64,000 nt of DNA from Sulfitobacter noctilucicola (GCF_000622385.1 NZ_JASD01000005.1:160655-224654), one strand, 5' to 3'. Shown: positions 18,316 to 28,459, counted from the first letter of the stretch. Numbers and translations: made by a program. Notes: generated by a model not told the origin, from the sequence alone.

Positions 18316-19059
18316 TCAGCCGCGCTTTTCGTCGACGATCGCTTTCATCTGGTCATAGGGCAGATAGCCGCGCAGCATTTCGTCATGCATGACGAAGGTC
18401 GGCGTGCCGGTGATGCTCAGCTTTTGGGCCAATGCGCGGGTTGCAGCGATTTCGGCTGTTACCTCGTCACTGTCCATCCGCGCCTCAATCGCATCCGCAT
18501 CCAGACCAAAAGTTGAGGCAAGGCGCCGCAAGGCAGGCAGTGTCACATCGCCGTTGAAAGCCATTAGCGCATCGTTGACCGCCTTGTAGCTTTCATCACC
18601 CGCAACCTGTTTGGTCGCTACCGCAAAGCGGGAGGCGATTACGGATTGCTCCCCAAGGATCGGGAACTCTTTTACGATCAAGCGGATATTCCCGTCTGTT
18701 TCCAACAGCTTTGCCACCTCATCATGTGCGCGTTTGCAATACCCGCAGCGATAGTCGAGAAATTCAACCAGCGTGATGTCGCCATCTGGGTTGCCGCCCA
18801 CGTAAGAAAACCCGTCATCGAAAATGTCGCCTGCATTGTCGGACACAAGCGTAAGGTCTGCGATTTCCTGAGCCTCTGCTTCACGGTTCTGCAAAAGCTC
18901 GACCGCCTGCATGATGACTTCGGGATTGTCCATCAGATAGGCGCGAACCTCTGCGCGGAACAACGCACGCTCTTCATCTGTGAGGGCCTTGAGGTCCATG
19001 GCAGCAGCGGGCAAAGCCAGCGCACCTGCAAGAACCGGAGCAATAAATTGACGCATCAT
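18316..19059 (-). CDS. DsbA-family periplasmic thiol oxidoreductase
   Basis: A 247-residue exported protein with a signal peptide (about residues 1-20, ending PAAAMD), an N-terminal helical stretch, and a thioredoxin fold carrying the active site CGYC at residues 105-108 in FLDYRCGYCKRAH. The cis-proline segment is ITGTPTFVMHDE. It belongs to the DsbA/Com1-like group with an extended N terminus and probably introduces or shuffles disulfides in the periplasm. The start at 19059 (MMRQFIAP) has an AAGGG site upstream; a longer frame to 19239 overlaps the divergent aminotransferase and lacks a signal peptide. A DsbB partner is encoded at 58307. Confidence 0.9.
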   Translation of the reverse strand: MMRQFIAPVLAGALALPAAAMDLKALTDEERALFRAEVRAYLMDNPEVIMQAVELLQNREAEAQEIADLTLVSDNAGDIFDDGFSYVGGNPDGDITLVEFLDYRCGYCKRAHDEVAKLLETDGNIRLIVKEFPILGEQSVIASRFAVATKQVAGDESYKAVNDALMAFNGDVTLPALRRLASTFGLDADAIEARMDSDEVTAEIAATRALAQKLSITGTPTFVMHDEMLRGYLPYDQMKAIVDEKRG

Positions 19060-19144
19060 GGCAAAAACCCTTTGTGAGAACGCACAGCCGCTTGACGGGC
19101 ATGAGCGTGGCAGTGAAACACGGCACAGTGATAGGAGCAATACC

Positions 19145-20287
19145 ATGCGGATTTCAACCCGGTCCAATGTCGATCCCTTTATTGTGATGGATGTCATGCA
19201 GGCCGCCGCCCGGGCAGAAGCCCGCGGCGAACACATCATTCATATGGAAGTCGGCCAACCCGGAACAGGTGCACCACGCGGTGCTGCTGCGGCGTTGACC
19301 GAAGCCATGGGGCAGGGCAGTCTGGGGTATACCGTCGCATTGGGCATACCTGAGTTACGCGCGCGGATCGCGCAGATGTACGGCGAATGGTATAACGTCG
19401 ATCTGGATCCCAACCGCATCATCATCACGCCGGGGTCCTCAGGGGCCTTTATTCTTGCGTTTACCGCGCTTTTTGACACTGGTGATAAGGTAGGCATCGG
19501 GGCACCGGGCTATCCCAGCTACCGCCAGATATTGAAAGCGCTGGCGCTGACTCCGGTTGACCTGCCGACATCTGCCGAAAACCGGTTTCAGCCTGTCGCA
19601 AGTGATTTTGCCGGAATGGATCTGGCGGGGCTTATGGTTGCGTCCCCTGCCAACCCCACCGGCACCATGCTGGACAAACCGGCCATGGCGGCCTTGGTCG
19701 AGGCGTGTGCGGCAAATGGTACCAGTTTTATCTCGGACGAGATTTATCACGGGGTCGAGTATGAAAAGAAAGCCGTGACTGCGTTGGAGATCACCGACGA
19801 GGCTTACGTTATCAACTCGTTCTCCAAGTACTTTTCTATGACAGGATGGCGTGTCGGCTGGATGGTAGTGCCCGAAGATCACGTGCGCGTGGTCGAGCGG
19901 ATTGCCCAGAACATGTTTATATGCGCGCCTCATGCCAGCCAGATTGCGGCATTGGCTGCGATGGACTGTGATGACGAGTTGCAACAGAACATGGACATCT
20001 ATCGCGCCAACCGTGCGCTGATGCTGGACGGATTGCGGGATGCAGGCTTCACCAGCTTTGCCCCGCCGGATGGGGCTTTCTATGTTTACGCAGATGTGTC
20101 CGACCTGACGCGCGACAGCCTTAGCTTTGCCGCTGAAATCCTTGAAAAAGCGAAAGTATCTGTGACGCCCGGTTTGGATTTTGATCCTGAACGGGGTGGT
20201 ACAACTTTGCGCTTTTCCTACGCGCGCAGCACCGAGGATATCCGTGAGGGGCTGGCCCGCCTCAAGGCCTTTATGGCGGCACGTTGA
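19145..20287 (+). CDS. PLP-dependent aminotransferase, class I/II
   Basis: A 380-residue fold-type I aminotransferase. Visible motifs include the N-terminal HMEVGQPGTGAP, PGSSGAFILAF, SPANPTGTMLD, the aspartate/tyrosine in SDEIYHGVEY, the PLP lysine in NSFSKYFSMTGWRVGW, and the C-terminal arginine in TLRFSYARSTEDI. It resembles the aspartate/aromatic and alanine aminotransferase group; the amino-acid substrate is not certain. The ATG at 19145 has a TAGGAG ribosome-binding site. It is divergent from the DsbA-like gene and followed by the cell-wall amidase gene. Confidence 0.93.
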   Translation: MRISTRSNVDPFIVMDVMQAAARAEARGEHIIHMEVGQPGTGAPRGAAAALTEAMGQGSLGYTVALGIPELRARIAQMYGEWYNVDLDPNRIIITPGSSGAFILAFTALFDTGDKVGIGAPGYPSYRQILKALALTPVDLPTSAENRFQPVASDFAGMDLAGLMVASPANPTGTMLDKPAMAALVEACAANGTSFISDEIYHGVEYEKKAVTALEITDEAYVINSFSKYFSMTGWRVGWMVVPEDHVRVVERIAQNMFICAPHASQIAALAAMDCDDELQQNMDIYRANRALMLDGLRDAGFTSFAPPDGAFYVYADVSDLTRDSLSFAAEILEKAKVSVTPGLDFDPERGGTTLRFSYARSTEDIREGLARLKAFMAAR

Positions 20288-20350
20288 AGCGCTGGAACAG
20301 GTGTGCGTCTCCTGATACTCTCGCAGCAAATCAAAAGCCGAAACGGTAAA

Positions 20351-21568
20351 ATGAGACGGGCATTTCTTCAGTTAATCGCGGTACTGATGCTTTGTGCAGG
20401 CCAAGTGTCGGCACAGGACCTGACCGCTTTGGCCCGCGTCGATCCAGAAGAAAGCCGGATCGAAGATGGCTGGTTCGGCAAGACCAAGGTGACCATCGGG
20501 TTAAGCCAAGGTGTGCCGTTCCGCGTCTTTATGCTGAAAGACCCGCCGCGGCTGGTCGTAGATTTTCGCGAAGCAGACTGGTCTGGGTTACGCCCCGGGA
20601 CGCTGTTGCCGGAAGAGGGCCGCGTGACAGGCGTACGGTTCGGTGCATTCCGTCCCGGCTGGTCGCGACTGGTGGCTGACCTTGCCGAACCCATGATCCC
20701 GTCCGAGATTGGCATGCCAGTGGACCCCGCAAGCGGTGAGGCGCGTCTTCAGATTTCTCTCGTAAAGGCAGATGAGGATCAGTTCGCCGCAGCGGTCGGC
20801 AACCGCGTTGATCCGGGTTGGACAGAAGCGCTGGTTCGGCCGCCCATGCCTGCACCCGATGGACCGAAGCGGTTTACTGTTGCGATTGATCCCGGGCATG
20901 GTGGTCTTGATCCCGGTGCAGAGCGCGACGAAGTCGCAGAAAAAGACCTCATGCTGAGCTTTGCGCGCGGGCTGGCAGACGCACTGCGGCGGGGCGGGGT
21001 CGAGGTTGTGATGACCCGTGACGATGATGTGTTCGTCGCACTTGAGACACGTGTGGCTATTGCCCATCAGGCGCGTGCGGATGTGTTTTTGTCCCTGCAT
21101 GCCGATAGCCTGAGCCAGGGGGGGGCCAAGGGGGCGACGATATACACCCTGTCGAAAGAAGCCAGCGATGCCGCAACTGCGCATTTGGCGGCGCGTCACA
21201 ATCGGGCCGACATTATTGCGGGGGCCGATCTGACCGGCGCGGACGACCAGGTGGCGGGCGTGCTTTTGGACCTTGCCCGACAGGAGACAGAGCCGCGTTC
21301 GCTCAGTTTTGCAAAGACACTGGCCGCGGGCATGGCCGAAGCAGGTGGCCCGATGAACCGCAGGCCGTTGCGCAAGGCCGGGTTCTCGGTGCTCAAATCG
21401 GCTGACATCCCATCCGTTCTGGTCGAAATCGGGTTTTTAAGCTCGGATCGTGATCTGAAAAACCTGCGGGATCCTGTTTGGCGGTCCGTGATGGTTAACG
21501 CCATGGCTGATGCGATTCTAAGTTGGCGCGATGATGACGCTGCCCGCGCCCCGCTTGTGCGCCAATAA
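20351..21568 (+). CDS. N-acetylmuramoyl-L-alanine amidase (AmiC type)
   Basis: A 405-residue periplasmic zinc amidase that cleaves peptide side chains from peptidoglycan during daughter-cell separation. It has a signal peptide (about residues 1-22, ending VSAQ), an AMIN domain (about 40-130, KVTIGLSQGVPFRVFMLKDPPRLVVDF) for septal targeting, and a C-terminal Amidase_3 domain with zinc ligands in VAIDPGHGGLDPG, the segment VFLSLHADS and the catalytic glutamate in SVLVEIGFLSS. The ATG at 20351 is chosen to give a proper signal peptide; an upstream GTG at 20303 would spoil it. It stands before the PBP1A gene, a common pairing in alphaproteobacteria. Confidence 0.93.
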   Translation: MRRAFLQLIAVLMLCAGQVSAQDLTALARVDPEESRIEDGWFGKTKVTIGLSQGVPFRVFMLKDPPRLVVDFREADWSGLRPGTLLPEEGRVTGVRFGAFRPGWSRLVADLAEPMIPSEIGMPVDPASGEARLQISLVKADEDQFAAAVGNRVDPGWTEALVRPPMPAPDGPKRFTVAIDPGHGGLDPGAERDEVAEKDLMLSFARGLADALRRGGVEVVMTRDDDVFVALETRVAIAHQARADVFLSLHADSLSQGGAKGATIYTLSKEASDAATAHLAARHNRADIIAGADLTGADDQVAGVLLDLARQETEPRSLSFAKTLAAGMAEAGGPMNRRPLRKAGFSVLKSADIPSVLVEIGFLSSDRDLKNLRDPVWRSVMVNAMADAILSWRDDDAARAPLVRQ

Positions 21569-21652
21569 ACCCTGCTTTTGCGCCGTTTTTAGCCGATTGA
21601 CCCGCCAGCGGGGTTTTGACGATACCCGCGCGGTCAGGTATACCCAGTTGCA

Positions 21653-24232
21653 ATGACAGCCATCAAGGGGTCTGCACTGGTGTTCCGATTTGTTCTTTCT
21701 TTTCTGGGCGGTATCTTTACCACGCTGACGATGAGTGTCGGCATGGTCGCGCTGACCATTGGTGCGATCTTCTGGATGTATGGTCGCGATCTGCCGAGCC
21801 ATGAAAGTTTGGCCAGTTATACCCCGCCCACGATCAGCAGGATTTATTCGGGGCAGGGCCGTTTGATTGATGAATTCGCCAAGGAACGCCGCCTGTTTGC
21901 GCCCGCCGATACGATCCCGCCGCTGGTTAAGCAGGCGTTCATCTCGGCTGAGGACAAGAACTTTTACGAGCACGACGGGTATGATCTGCGCGGTATCGGT
22001 GCCGCAGCGGTGGACGCGGTGCGCACACGCGGGCGCGACGTGCGCGGTGCCTCGACCATTACGCAGCAGGTAATGAAGAACTTCCTGCTTTCGGGCGACC
22101 GCCGCGCAGAACGTAAAATCAAAGAGATCATTCTCGCGGCCCGCGTTGAAGAGGCGCTGGATAAAGAGAAGATCCTCGAGCTTTACATGAACGAGATTTT
22201 CCTTGGCCAGAACTCTTATGGGGTGGCGGCCGCTGCGCAGACCTATTTCAACAAAACGCTAGCGGAACTTGCCCCGCATGAGGCGGCATTCCTTGCGTCC
22301 TTGCCCAAGGCTCCGTCAGACTACCACCCCGTGCGCCGCAAGGAGCGTTTGCTGGCCCGCCGGAACTTCGTTCTGCGCGAGATGCACGAGAACGGATATA
22401 TCAACGATGACGTCTACGAGACGGAGAGGGCGCAGCCGTTGCGCTCCGTTCAGAATGGTGACTTCGAAAGCTTCAAAGCAGACCTGCCGCCCCGAGATTA
22501 TTTTACCGATGAAATCCGTCGCCAACTCTCCGAGAACTTTGGTGAAGGCGAGTTCTTTACAGGCGGTCTGACTGTTCGCGCCACTATCGACAACGAGATG
22601 CAGCCCATTGCAGCCAATGCGCTACGCCGGCAGCTTGAGCAATATGATCGTGGCTTGGGAATCTGGCGCGGCACGGGTGAAAAGATCGATCCCGCCCAGT
22701 TGAAAGACGAAGAAAGCTGGCGCAATGCGCTGGCTGACTTGCGCGTTCCGCGTGACATTGATCTTGAAAACCAATGGTATCCGGCCGTTGTGCTGAGCAT
22801 CGGTGAAACGGACGCGCGTATTGGGATCGAAGGGGTGGATGAAGACGCGGATGGCCACTTCATTCCGGCCAAGGATGTGCAGTGGGCCCGCAAGCGGCTT
22901 GAGGACGGCAAGCTTGGGCCGAAGGGCCGTGTCGCCGGTGACCTGCTTGAAGTGGGTGATGTGGTGCTGGTGCGGCGCATGACAGCGGACGCGGATGGCA
23001 GCTTTATTCGCTGGACACTGCGACAGGTGCCGCAGGTACAGGGTGCATTTGTTGCAATGGATGTGGACACGGGTCGTGTGATTTCCATGCAGGGCGGATT
23101 TTCCTATCAGGACTCAGTTTTCAACCGTGCCACCCAAGCGCAGCGTCAGCCCGGTTCCAGCTTTAAACCGTTTGTCTATGCCTCCGCCCTCGACAGCGGG
23201 TATTCGCCTGCAACAATTGTTGTAGATGCCCCGATTGAGATTAACACCCCTCAGGGTGTGTGGCGCCCCAAGAACTCCTCCAACCGGTTCTACGGCCCTA
23301 CGCCATTGCGCACAGGTATCGAACAGTCCCGGAACCTTATGACGATCCGCCTCGCGCAGGAGGTCGGTATGGACACTGTAGGCAGCTATGCCGAACGCTT
23401 TGGTGTTTATGACGATCTGTCGCCGGTGCTGGCTAACGCACTGGGATCACAGGAAACCACCTTGTACCAAATGGTGAGCGCCTATGCGATGTTCGCCAAT
23501 GGTGGCGAGCGTGTTCAGCCAACGCTGGTAGACCGCGTGCAGGACCGGTATGGCCGCACCGTTTACAAACACGACGACCGCATCTGCAACGACTGCCAGA
23601 TGGCCAGCCTTGATCCAGGTGTCGCTCCGCGGGTGATTTCGAACCGCGAACGGGTCATGGATCCGGTCACTGCCTATCAGCTTACCTCCATGATGCGGGG
23701 CGTGGTCGAGCGCGGTACAGCACGCAAAACAGTAAGCCTTGGGGTGCCGACAGCCGGTAAGACAGGTACCACAAACGATGCCAAAGACGTTTGGTTTGTA
23801 GGCTTCACCAGCAATATCGTGGCGGGCTGTTACATCGGCTACGATCAGCCAAAGCCTATGGGACGCGGTGCGACCGGTGGCGGCATGTGTGGCCCTGTGT
23901 TCCAACGCTTCATGCGTGAAGCGGTCAAGAAATATGGCGGTGGAGAATTCAGCGTGCCAAAGGGGTGCGAGTTCATCAAGATTGACCGCTTCACCGGTGC
24001 GCGGCTCAGCAGTGGTGCGTCCGGCCCCAACGTGGTGTCCGAATGTTTCCGTATGGGCGAAGAGCCTGTCTTTGGCATCACTTTTGACGGTGGATTTGCC
24101 ATGGGCTCCGATTTGCCGCTGGTCGAAGAAGTAAACCGTGTGGCCAAGCAGGTCACGACATCCACTGGGAAAAAAGCGGTTGTCGGTCCAAAGGCAAGCT
24201 TTGGTTCGCTGTCTTCGGGGGGTTTGTACTAA
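21653..24232 (+). CDS. mrcA: Penicillin-binding protein 1A (bifunctional class A PBP)
   Basis: An 859-residue inner-membrane peptidoglycan synthase. After one N-terminal membrane helix comes the GT51 glycosyltransferase domain (catalytic glutamate in SAEDKNFYEHDG, then RGASTITQQVMKNF), an OB-like insert of about 150 residues, and the transpeptidase domain with SSFKPF (active-site serine), SRN and the KTGTT motif. The ATG at 21653 has little ribosome-binding sequence; a GTG at 21680 with AAGGGG upstream is a good alternative and would drop nine residues. It follows the amidase gene by 84 bases on the same strand. Confidence 0.96.
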   Translation: MTAIKGSALVFRFVLSFLGGIFTTLTMSVGMVALTIGAIFWMYGRDLPSHESLASYTPPTISRIYSGQGRLIDEFAKERRLFAPADTIPPLVKQAFISAEDKNFYEHDGYDLRGIGAAAVDAVRTRGRDVRGASTITQQVMKNFLLSGDRRAERKIKEIILAARVEEALDKEKILELYMNEIFLGQNSYGVAAAAQTYFNKTLAELAPHEAAFLASLPKAPSDYHPVRRKERLLARRNFVLREMHENGYINDDVYETERAQPLRSVQNGDFESFKADLPPRDYFTDEIRRQLSENFGEGEFFTGGLTVRATIDNEMQPIAANALRRQLEQYDRGLGIWRGTGEKIDPAQLKDEESWRNALADLRVPRDIDLENQWYPAVVLSIGETDARIGIEGVDEDADGHFIPAKDVQWARKRLEDGKLGPKGRVAGDLLEVGDVVLVRRMTADADGSFIRWTLRQVPQVQGAFVAMDVDTGRVISMQGGFSYQDSVFNRATQAQRQPGSSFKPFVYASALDSGYSPATIVVDAPIEINTPQGVWRPKNSSNRFYGPTPLRTGIEQSRNLMTIRLAQEVGMDTVGSYAERFGVYDDLSPVLANALGSQETTLYQMVSAYAMFANGGERVQPTLVDRVQDRYGRTVYKHDDRICNDCQMASLDPGVAPRVISNRERVMDPVTAYQLTSMMRGVVERGTARKTVSLGVPTAGKTGTTNDAKDVWFVGFTSNIVAGCYIGYDQPKPMGRGATGGGMCGPVFQRFMREAVKKYGGGEFSVPKGCEFIKIDRFTGARLSSGASGPNVVSECFRMGEEPVFGITFDGGFAMGSDLPLVEEVNRVAKQVTTSTGKKAVVGPKASFGSLSSGGLY

Positions 24233-24322
24233 GAGGGTCGGGGGTTAACCCCGGCTCACGTCTTGTAGCATCCGCACGGCTGGTCTATGTCCCGAAGGGC
24301 ATAGAATAAAGGCACAGAACCC

Positions 24323-25447
24323 ATGCGCGCAGAGGCACAGAATACCGCCGACCAGATTACAAAGTCCCTGGAATTGCTCGGGCAGCGGTTGGATGTTGAA
24401 ACGGCCGGACACCGGCTTGAAGAATTCAATGCGCGCGTCGAAGACCCGAACCTGTGGGATGATGCGGATGCCGCGCAGAAACTGATGCGTGATCGTCAAG
24501 CGCTGGTTGATGCCATTGCGACTTATGAGGGGATCAAGCAGGACCTGACCGATACTGTCGATCTTATCGAATTGGGTGAGATGGAAGAAGACGAAGAAGT
24601 GATTGCCGAGGCTGAGGCAGCACTCAAGGCGCTGGCCGAGACTGCCGCTCAGAAAGAGCTGGAAGCGCTGCTTGATGGCGAAGCAGATGGCAACGATACC
24701 TTCCTTGAAATCAACTCTGGCGCAGGTGGCACGGAAAGCTGTGACTGGGCACAGATGTTGGCCCGTATGTACGTGCGGTGGGCTGAAAAGAAGGGCTACA
24801 AGGTTGAATTGCAGGCCGAGAGTGCAGGCGAAGAAGCGGGCATCAAATCCGCCACCTACAAGATCGCGGGTCACAACGCCTATGGCTGGCTCAAGTCCGA
24901 GAGCGGTGTACACCGTCTGGTGCGGATCAGCCCTTTCGATTCTGCGGCCAAGCGGCACACGTCGTTCACATCCGTCAAAGTTTATCCCGTTGTCGATGAC
25001 AACATCGAGATCGAAGTGAACCCTTCTGACATCCGTATTGATACCTACCGGTCATCAGGCGCGGGCGGTCAGCACGTTAACACCACGGACTCTGCGGTAC
25101 GCATCACCCACCATCCGACAGGCATCGTCGTGACCAGTTCCGAGAAATCACAGCACCAGAATCGCGACATCGCGATGAAGGCCTTGAAGAGCCGTCTTTA
25201 TCAGATGGAGCTCGACAAACGTTCTGCCTTGGTGAACGAGGCGCATGAGAGTGCAGGGGACGCAGGTTGGGGCAACCAGATCCGTTCATATGTTCTGCAG
25301 CCCTACCAGATGGTCAAAGACCTGCGCACCAACTTTGAGACATCCGATACTAAAGGTGTGCTCGACGGTGATCTTGACGGTTTGATGGGGGCGACGCTTG
25401 CCCTTGCCGTCAGCGGCAAAAGTCGTGCTGAAGCGCAGGGGTCATAG
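24323..25447 (+). CDS. prfB: Peptide chain release factor 2
   Basis: Terminates translation at UGA and UAA. The 374-residue protein has the SPF codon-recognition tripeptide at 203-205 and the catalytic GGQ at 248-250 in [17 protein letters not shown]. The reading frame is continuous from the ATG, with no in-frame stop and no programmed +1 frameshift as found in many bacterial prfB genes. A GGGGTTAACCCC palindrome lies in the 90-base leader. The gene follows PBP1A by 90 bases on the same strand. Confidence 0.97.
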   Translation: MRAEAQNTADQITKSLELLGQRLDVETAGHRLEEFNARVEDPNLWDDADAAQKLMRDRQALVDAIATYEGIKQDLTDTVDLIELGEMEEDEEVIAEAEAALKALAETAAQKELEALLDGEADGNDTFLEINSGAGGTESCDWAQMLARMYVRWAEKKGYKVELQAESAGEEAGIKSATYKIAGHNAYGWLKSESGVHRLVRISPFDSAAKRHTSFTSVKVYPVVDDNIEIEVNPSDIRIDTYRSSGAGGQHVNTTDSAVRITHHPTGIVVTSSEKSQHQNRDIAMKALKSRLYQMELDKRSALVNEAHESAGDAGWGNQIRSYVLQPYQMVKDLRTNFETSDTKGVLDGDLDGLMGATLALAVSGKSRAEAQGS

Positions 25448-25542
25448 ACATCGGCTGAAGTCCGGCTTCTCAGCAGGTTTGGTCAGTGTTCAGCACCCAT
25501 CTAGGACTTGATTTTCCATCATTTAGTTGATTAAGTCCAGTA

Positions 25543-26952
25543 ATGGAGCTTTTTGAAAATGACGCGCTGTCGCTGTCGTCTAAGATCAATCGAGGCAAGT
25601 TGAGCGCTGTCGAGTTGATGGATGCGACTCTCGACAGGATTGATGCTGTAAACGATACAGTCAATGCAATTGTGTATCTGGAAGACCGCGACAAGCTGCT
25701 TGCGCAAGCGAAAGCGGCAGATGCGTCCAAGCAAACGGGCTGGCTTCGCGGCGTGCCGATTGCAGTCAAGGATCTCGCGAACGTTGAGGGAATGCCCACG
25801 ACGATGGGATCTCCCCTGTTCGTAGACACGATAGCCCCCCGTGATGACCTGCTGGTTGAGCGTATGAAAGCAGCCGGCGCGATCATCATTGGCAAGACCA
25901 ATACACCGGAATTCGGATTGGGCAGTCATACAACCAACTCTGTCTTCGGTCCCACGCGCAACCCTTACGATCAGTCCAAATCAGCGGGTGGATCATCGGG
26001 TGGTGCAGCGACCGCGCTTGCCGCACGTATGCTCAGCGTCGCTGATGGGTCTGATATGATGGGCAGTCTGCGTAATCCTGCGGGCTGGAATAATGTTTAC
26101 GGCATGCGGCCCACATGGGGCGCTGTCCCGTCCGAGCCTACCGGTGACGTCTTTATGCACCAACTCGCGACATCCGGCCCGATGGCGCGGTCGCCGGCAG
26201 ATCTGGCGGCATTGATAGACACCATGACAAGCCCTGATCCGCGACAGCCGAATAGCCATTTTCCGGGTGTGGCCACACCGATGTTGGCCCTTCCCGTTGA
26301 AAAGCAGCGCATCGCGTGGCTCGGAGACTGGGGTGGTGCTTATCCTTACGAAGACGGCATCGCAGAGCTAAGCGAGGCCGCGCTCAAGCAGATGGAGGAT
26401 ATGGGCCACCACGTCGAAGCGGTGAAGGCACCGTTTGATGCCGAAAGTCTCTGGGAAAGCTGGATAACTTTGCGCTCATTTGCCGTCGCTGGTGGCGCGC
26501 ATCCGCTTTATGCAGACCCTGCAAAACGCGCGCAGCTGAAGGCGACCGCCCAATGGGAAATTGAACGCGGCATATCCATGACGGCGATGGACTTGCTGAC
26601 CGCAAGCATGACCCGTTCCGACTGGTTCCGCCGCACGTTGGAGCTTTTCGACAATTATGATGTGCTCGTGTTGCCATCGGCCCAGTGCTGGCCATTTGAT
26701 GTCAACCTGGAGTACCCTACCGAAATCGCCGGTGTCACGATGGATACCTATCACCGCTGGATGCAGGTTGTTGTTCCTGCCAGCTTGATCGGCCTGCCGG
26801 TCGTGAATATCCCTGCCGGGTTTGGCGCGAACGGATTGCCCGGAGGCTTACAGCTGATTGGTCCACGTTCGCGTGGCGGACGTCTGCTCCAGCTCGCGCA
26901 CGAATGGCACACGGCGACCGATTGGCCGAACAAGCGTCCTCCTGATCTCTGA
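25543..26952 (+). CDS. Amidase signature family hydrolase
   Basis: A 469-residue amidase-signature enzyme (GatA-related). The Ser-cisSer-Lys triad segments are visible: lysine in PIAVKDLANVEG, the glycine/serine-rich KSAGGSSGGAATALAARM, and DGSDMMGSLRNPAGW with the nucleophile region. These enzymes hydrolyse amide bonds of diverse small molecules. It is not the tRNA amidotransferase GatA, because no gatB or gatC lies nearby and the protein resembles stand-alone amidases in its C-terminal half. Substrate unknown. It is convergent with the Rieske oxygenase cluster. Confidence 0.9.
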   Translation: MELFENDALSLSSKINRGKLSAVELMDATLDRIDAVNDTVNAIVYLEDRDKLLAQAKAADASKQTGWLRGVPIAVKDLANVEGMPTTMGSPLFVDTIAPRDDLLVERMKAAGAIIIGKTNTPEFGLGSHTTNSVFGPTRNPYDQSKSAGGSSGGAATALAARMLSVADGSDMMGSLRNPAGWNNVYGMRPTWGAVPSEPTGDVFMHQLATSGPMARSPADLAALIDTMTSPDPRQPNSHFPGVATPMLALPVEKQRIAWLGDWGGAYPYEDGIAELSEAALKQMEDMGHHVEAVKAPFDAESLWESWITLRSFAVAGGAHPLYADPAKRAQLKATAQWEIERGISMTAMDLLTASMTRSDWFRRTLELFDNYDVLVLPSAQCWPFDVNLEYPTEIAGVTMDTYHRWMQVVVPASLIGLPVVNIPAGFGANGLPGGLQLIGPRSRGGRLLQLAHEWHTATDWPNKRPPDL

Positions 26953-26955
26953 GAA

Positions 26956-27207
26956 TTACCTGAATGGCAGGCGTGGCGGAGTGTCTTCTTGCTCCCGCCC
27001 GCTTTTAATCAGGCGCGACTGCAGGGCTGGTATCGATGAATGGTTGCTTTCCAATGCAAAGACATAGGCCTGCGTGAGGAAGAATCCTTCTTCGTCAGGG
27101 GATTGAGCGTGATCGGCGGCTAGTGTGTAGTAGCTGATCAGCGCTTCGGTATCGCCATGGGCATGCGCAGCCAGCAGGGCTCTATCCATTTCTTCCGATG
27201 CCATCAT
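26956..27207 (-). CDS. Small unknown protein coupled to Rieske oxygenase
   Basis: An 83-residue protein with no recognised domain. It is alpha-helical by composition and its central part (MDRALLAAHAHGDTEALISYYTLAADHAQS) looks like a tetratricopeptide-type helix pair, an inference from pattern. Its start overlaps the stop codon of the upstream Rieske oxygenase gene by 4 bases, so it is likely made with it. The coupling supports it being a real gene. Confidence 0.7.
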   Translation of the reverse strand: MMASEEMDRALLAAHAHGDTEALISYYTLAADHAQSPDEEGFFLTQAYVFALESNHSSIPALQSRLIKSGREQEDTPPRLPFR

Positions 27208-28364
27208 TCCGCAGCATGAGCCGGTGTGCGGTGTCGCTCCAGCTGACCTGCGACCCAGTCATGGAACAGATGGGTAGGCCCATCCATCGCGGGCGAAAAA
27301 CGCCCTCCATCAAAATGAACGGCGTGTCGTCCCCGCTGCATTCCTTCTACGACAAACACATCTTCGGAAAACACGTCCTTCCACTGGCTGGTGTTTCTGT
27401 CGCGTAATTCCGGTGACGTATCAGAAGCAGCATAATAAAGATGGATATGCTCAAGCGTCCGGTCCGGTCCTAGAGGGACCAGCACAATCGCGAAGGTATG
27501 ATCGCGGTGCACACCCAGCAGGACGTTGGGGTAGGCGGTGATGTATTCCGCAGCTGTATCCCATTTGTCGCTGAGCGCGTCGAAATCGGGAAACACCCCA
27601 CCGGCCTCGTCGCGCAGTTGCCGGTAGACCAATGTGCCCTGACCAGAGAACTGATCCGGTGCTTCGATATGGTAGTGGTCCTCGAGCCGTGAATAGGTGT
27701 TCAGGCTAGGGTGTACCCAAGGCAGGTGATAGCTTTCGCAATAGTTTTCCACCGCAAGTTTCCAGTTGCAGTTAACCTCAAGCACAAAGCGGCTGTCGGC
27801 ACCGCCATGGTGCAAGGGCTGGTTGAATTCCGACCAGCGCGCCATCAGGTCCGCATTTACGTCCTCGAAGGCAGGGGCGGTGCCAGAGACATTGATAAAG
27901 ACAACATCCATCCAGATGTAGCTGCGGACTTCGATCAGGCCGAGCAGTGCGCGGTCGATCCCCTCATGCGTGTTCTGGCCAGGCCCTCCGACGTGCGGCG
28001 TGCTGACCAGACGTCCGTCGGTGCTGTAGCACCAGCTGTGATAGGGGCAGCGGATCGCGCCTTCGATTTTCCTCGCGGCGTCAACAAGGATCATACCGCG
28101 GTGGCGGCATATGTTCTGGAAGACGCGGACCTGACCTGCTTTGTCGCGCACCATAAGCAGCGACATTCCCAGAAACGTGACGGGCACCGCATCCCCGATC
28201 TCGGGGACATCTGCACCGACGCCAAGACCTGCCCAATTGTCAAAGAGAACGGCTTGACGCTCTTCGGCGTAGACCTCCGGATCGATATAGTGGGCGTTGG
28301 GCAAGCCATTGGCAGAAGCAATAGGCCGGCGCACGGTGCTCAGATCAGTCGTCGGGTATCCCAT
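27204..28364 (-). CDS. Rieske non-heme iron oxygenase, alpha subunit
   Basis: A 386-residue ring-hydroxylating-type oxygenase. The Rieske [2Fe-2S] site CRHRG...CPYHSW is followed by the catalytic domain with NWKLAVENYCESYHLPWVH, giving the iron-binding histidines. The overall look is that of the choline/carnitine/betaine monooxygenase branch, which oxidises quaternary amines or similar compounds, but substrate cannot be assigned. No reductase or ferredoxin gene is next to it, so electrons must come from a protein encoded elsewhere. An AGGAGG ribosome-binding site precedes the ATG at 28364; longer frames upstream are not needed. Confidence 0.9.
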   Translation of the reverse strand: MGYPTTDLSTVRRPIASANGLPNAHYIDPEVYAEERQAVLFDNWAGLGVGADVPEIGDAVPVTFLGMSLLMVRDKAGQVRVFQNICRHRGMILVDAARKIEGAIRCPYHSWCYSTDGRLVSTPHVGGPGQNTHEGIDRALLGLIEVRSYIWMDVVFINVSGTAPAFEDVNADLMARWSEFNQPLHHGGADSRFVLEVNCNWKLAVENYCESYHLPWVHPSLNTYSRLEDHYHIEAPDQFSGQGTLVYRQLRDEAGGVFPDFDALSDKWDTAAEYITAYPNVLLGVHRDHTFAIVLVPLGPDRTLEHIHLYYAASDTSPELRDRNTSQWKDVFSEDVFVVEGMQRGRHAVHFDGGRFSPAMDGPTHLFHDWVAGQLERHRTPAHAAE

Positions 28365-28459
28365 GATCAATCCTCCTGATGATCCCATCAGTATAGATTG
28401 ACCGCATCGCAATTCGTTTCCGTCAGCGACCCGTGTTTATCACAGGCGACATCATGTGA

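Noticed and set aside
18316..19239. Longer version of the DsbA-like protein
   Set aside because: It would bury the signal peptide and overlap the divergent aminotransferase start.
19439..20329. 296-codon frame opposite the aminotransferase
   Set aside because: Shadow of a confidently assigned gene; Cys/His/Arg-rich composition without any motif.
24241..24252. GGGGTTAACCCC palindrome as terminator of the PBP1A gene
   Set aside because: Self-complementary without loop and no T-run; unlikely to act as a hairpin terminator.
27711..28379. 222-codon frame opposite the Rieske oxygenase
   Set aside because: Antisense to a complete oxygenase with all metal ligands; no independent support.
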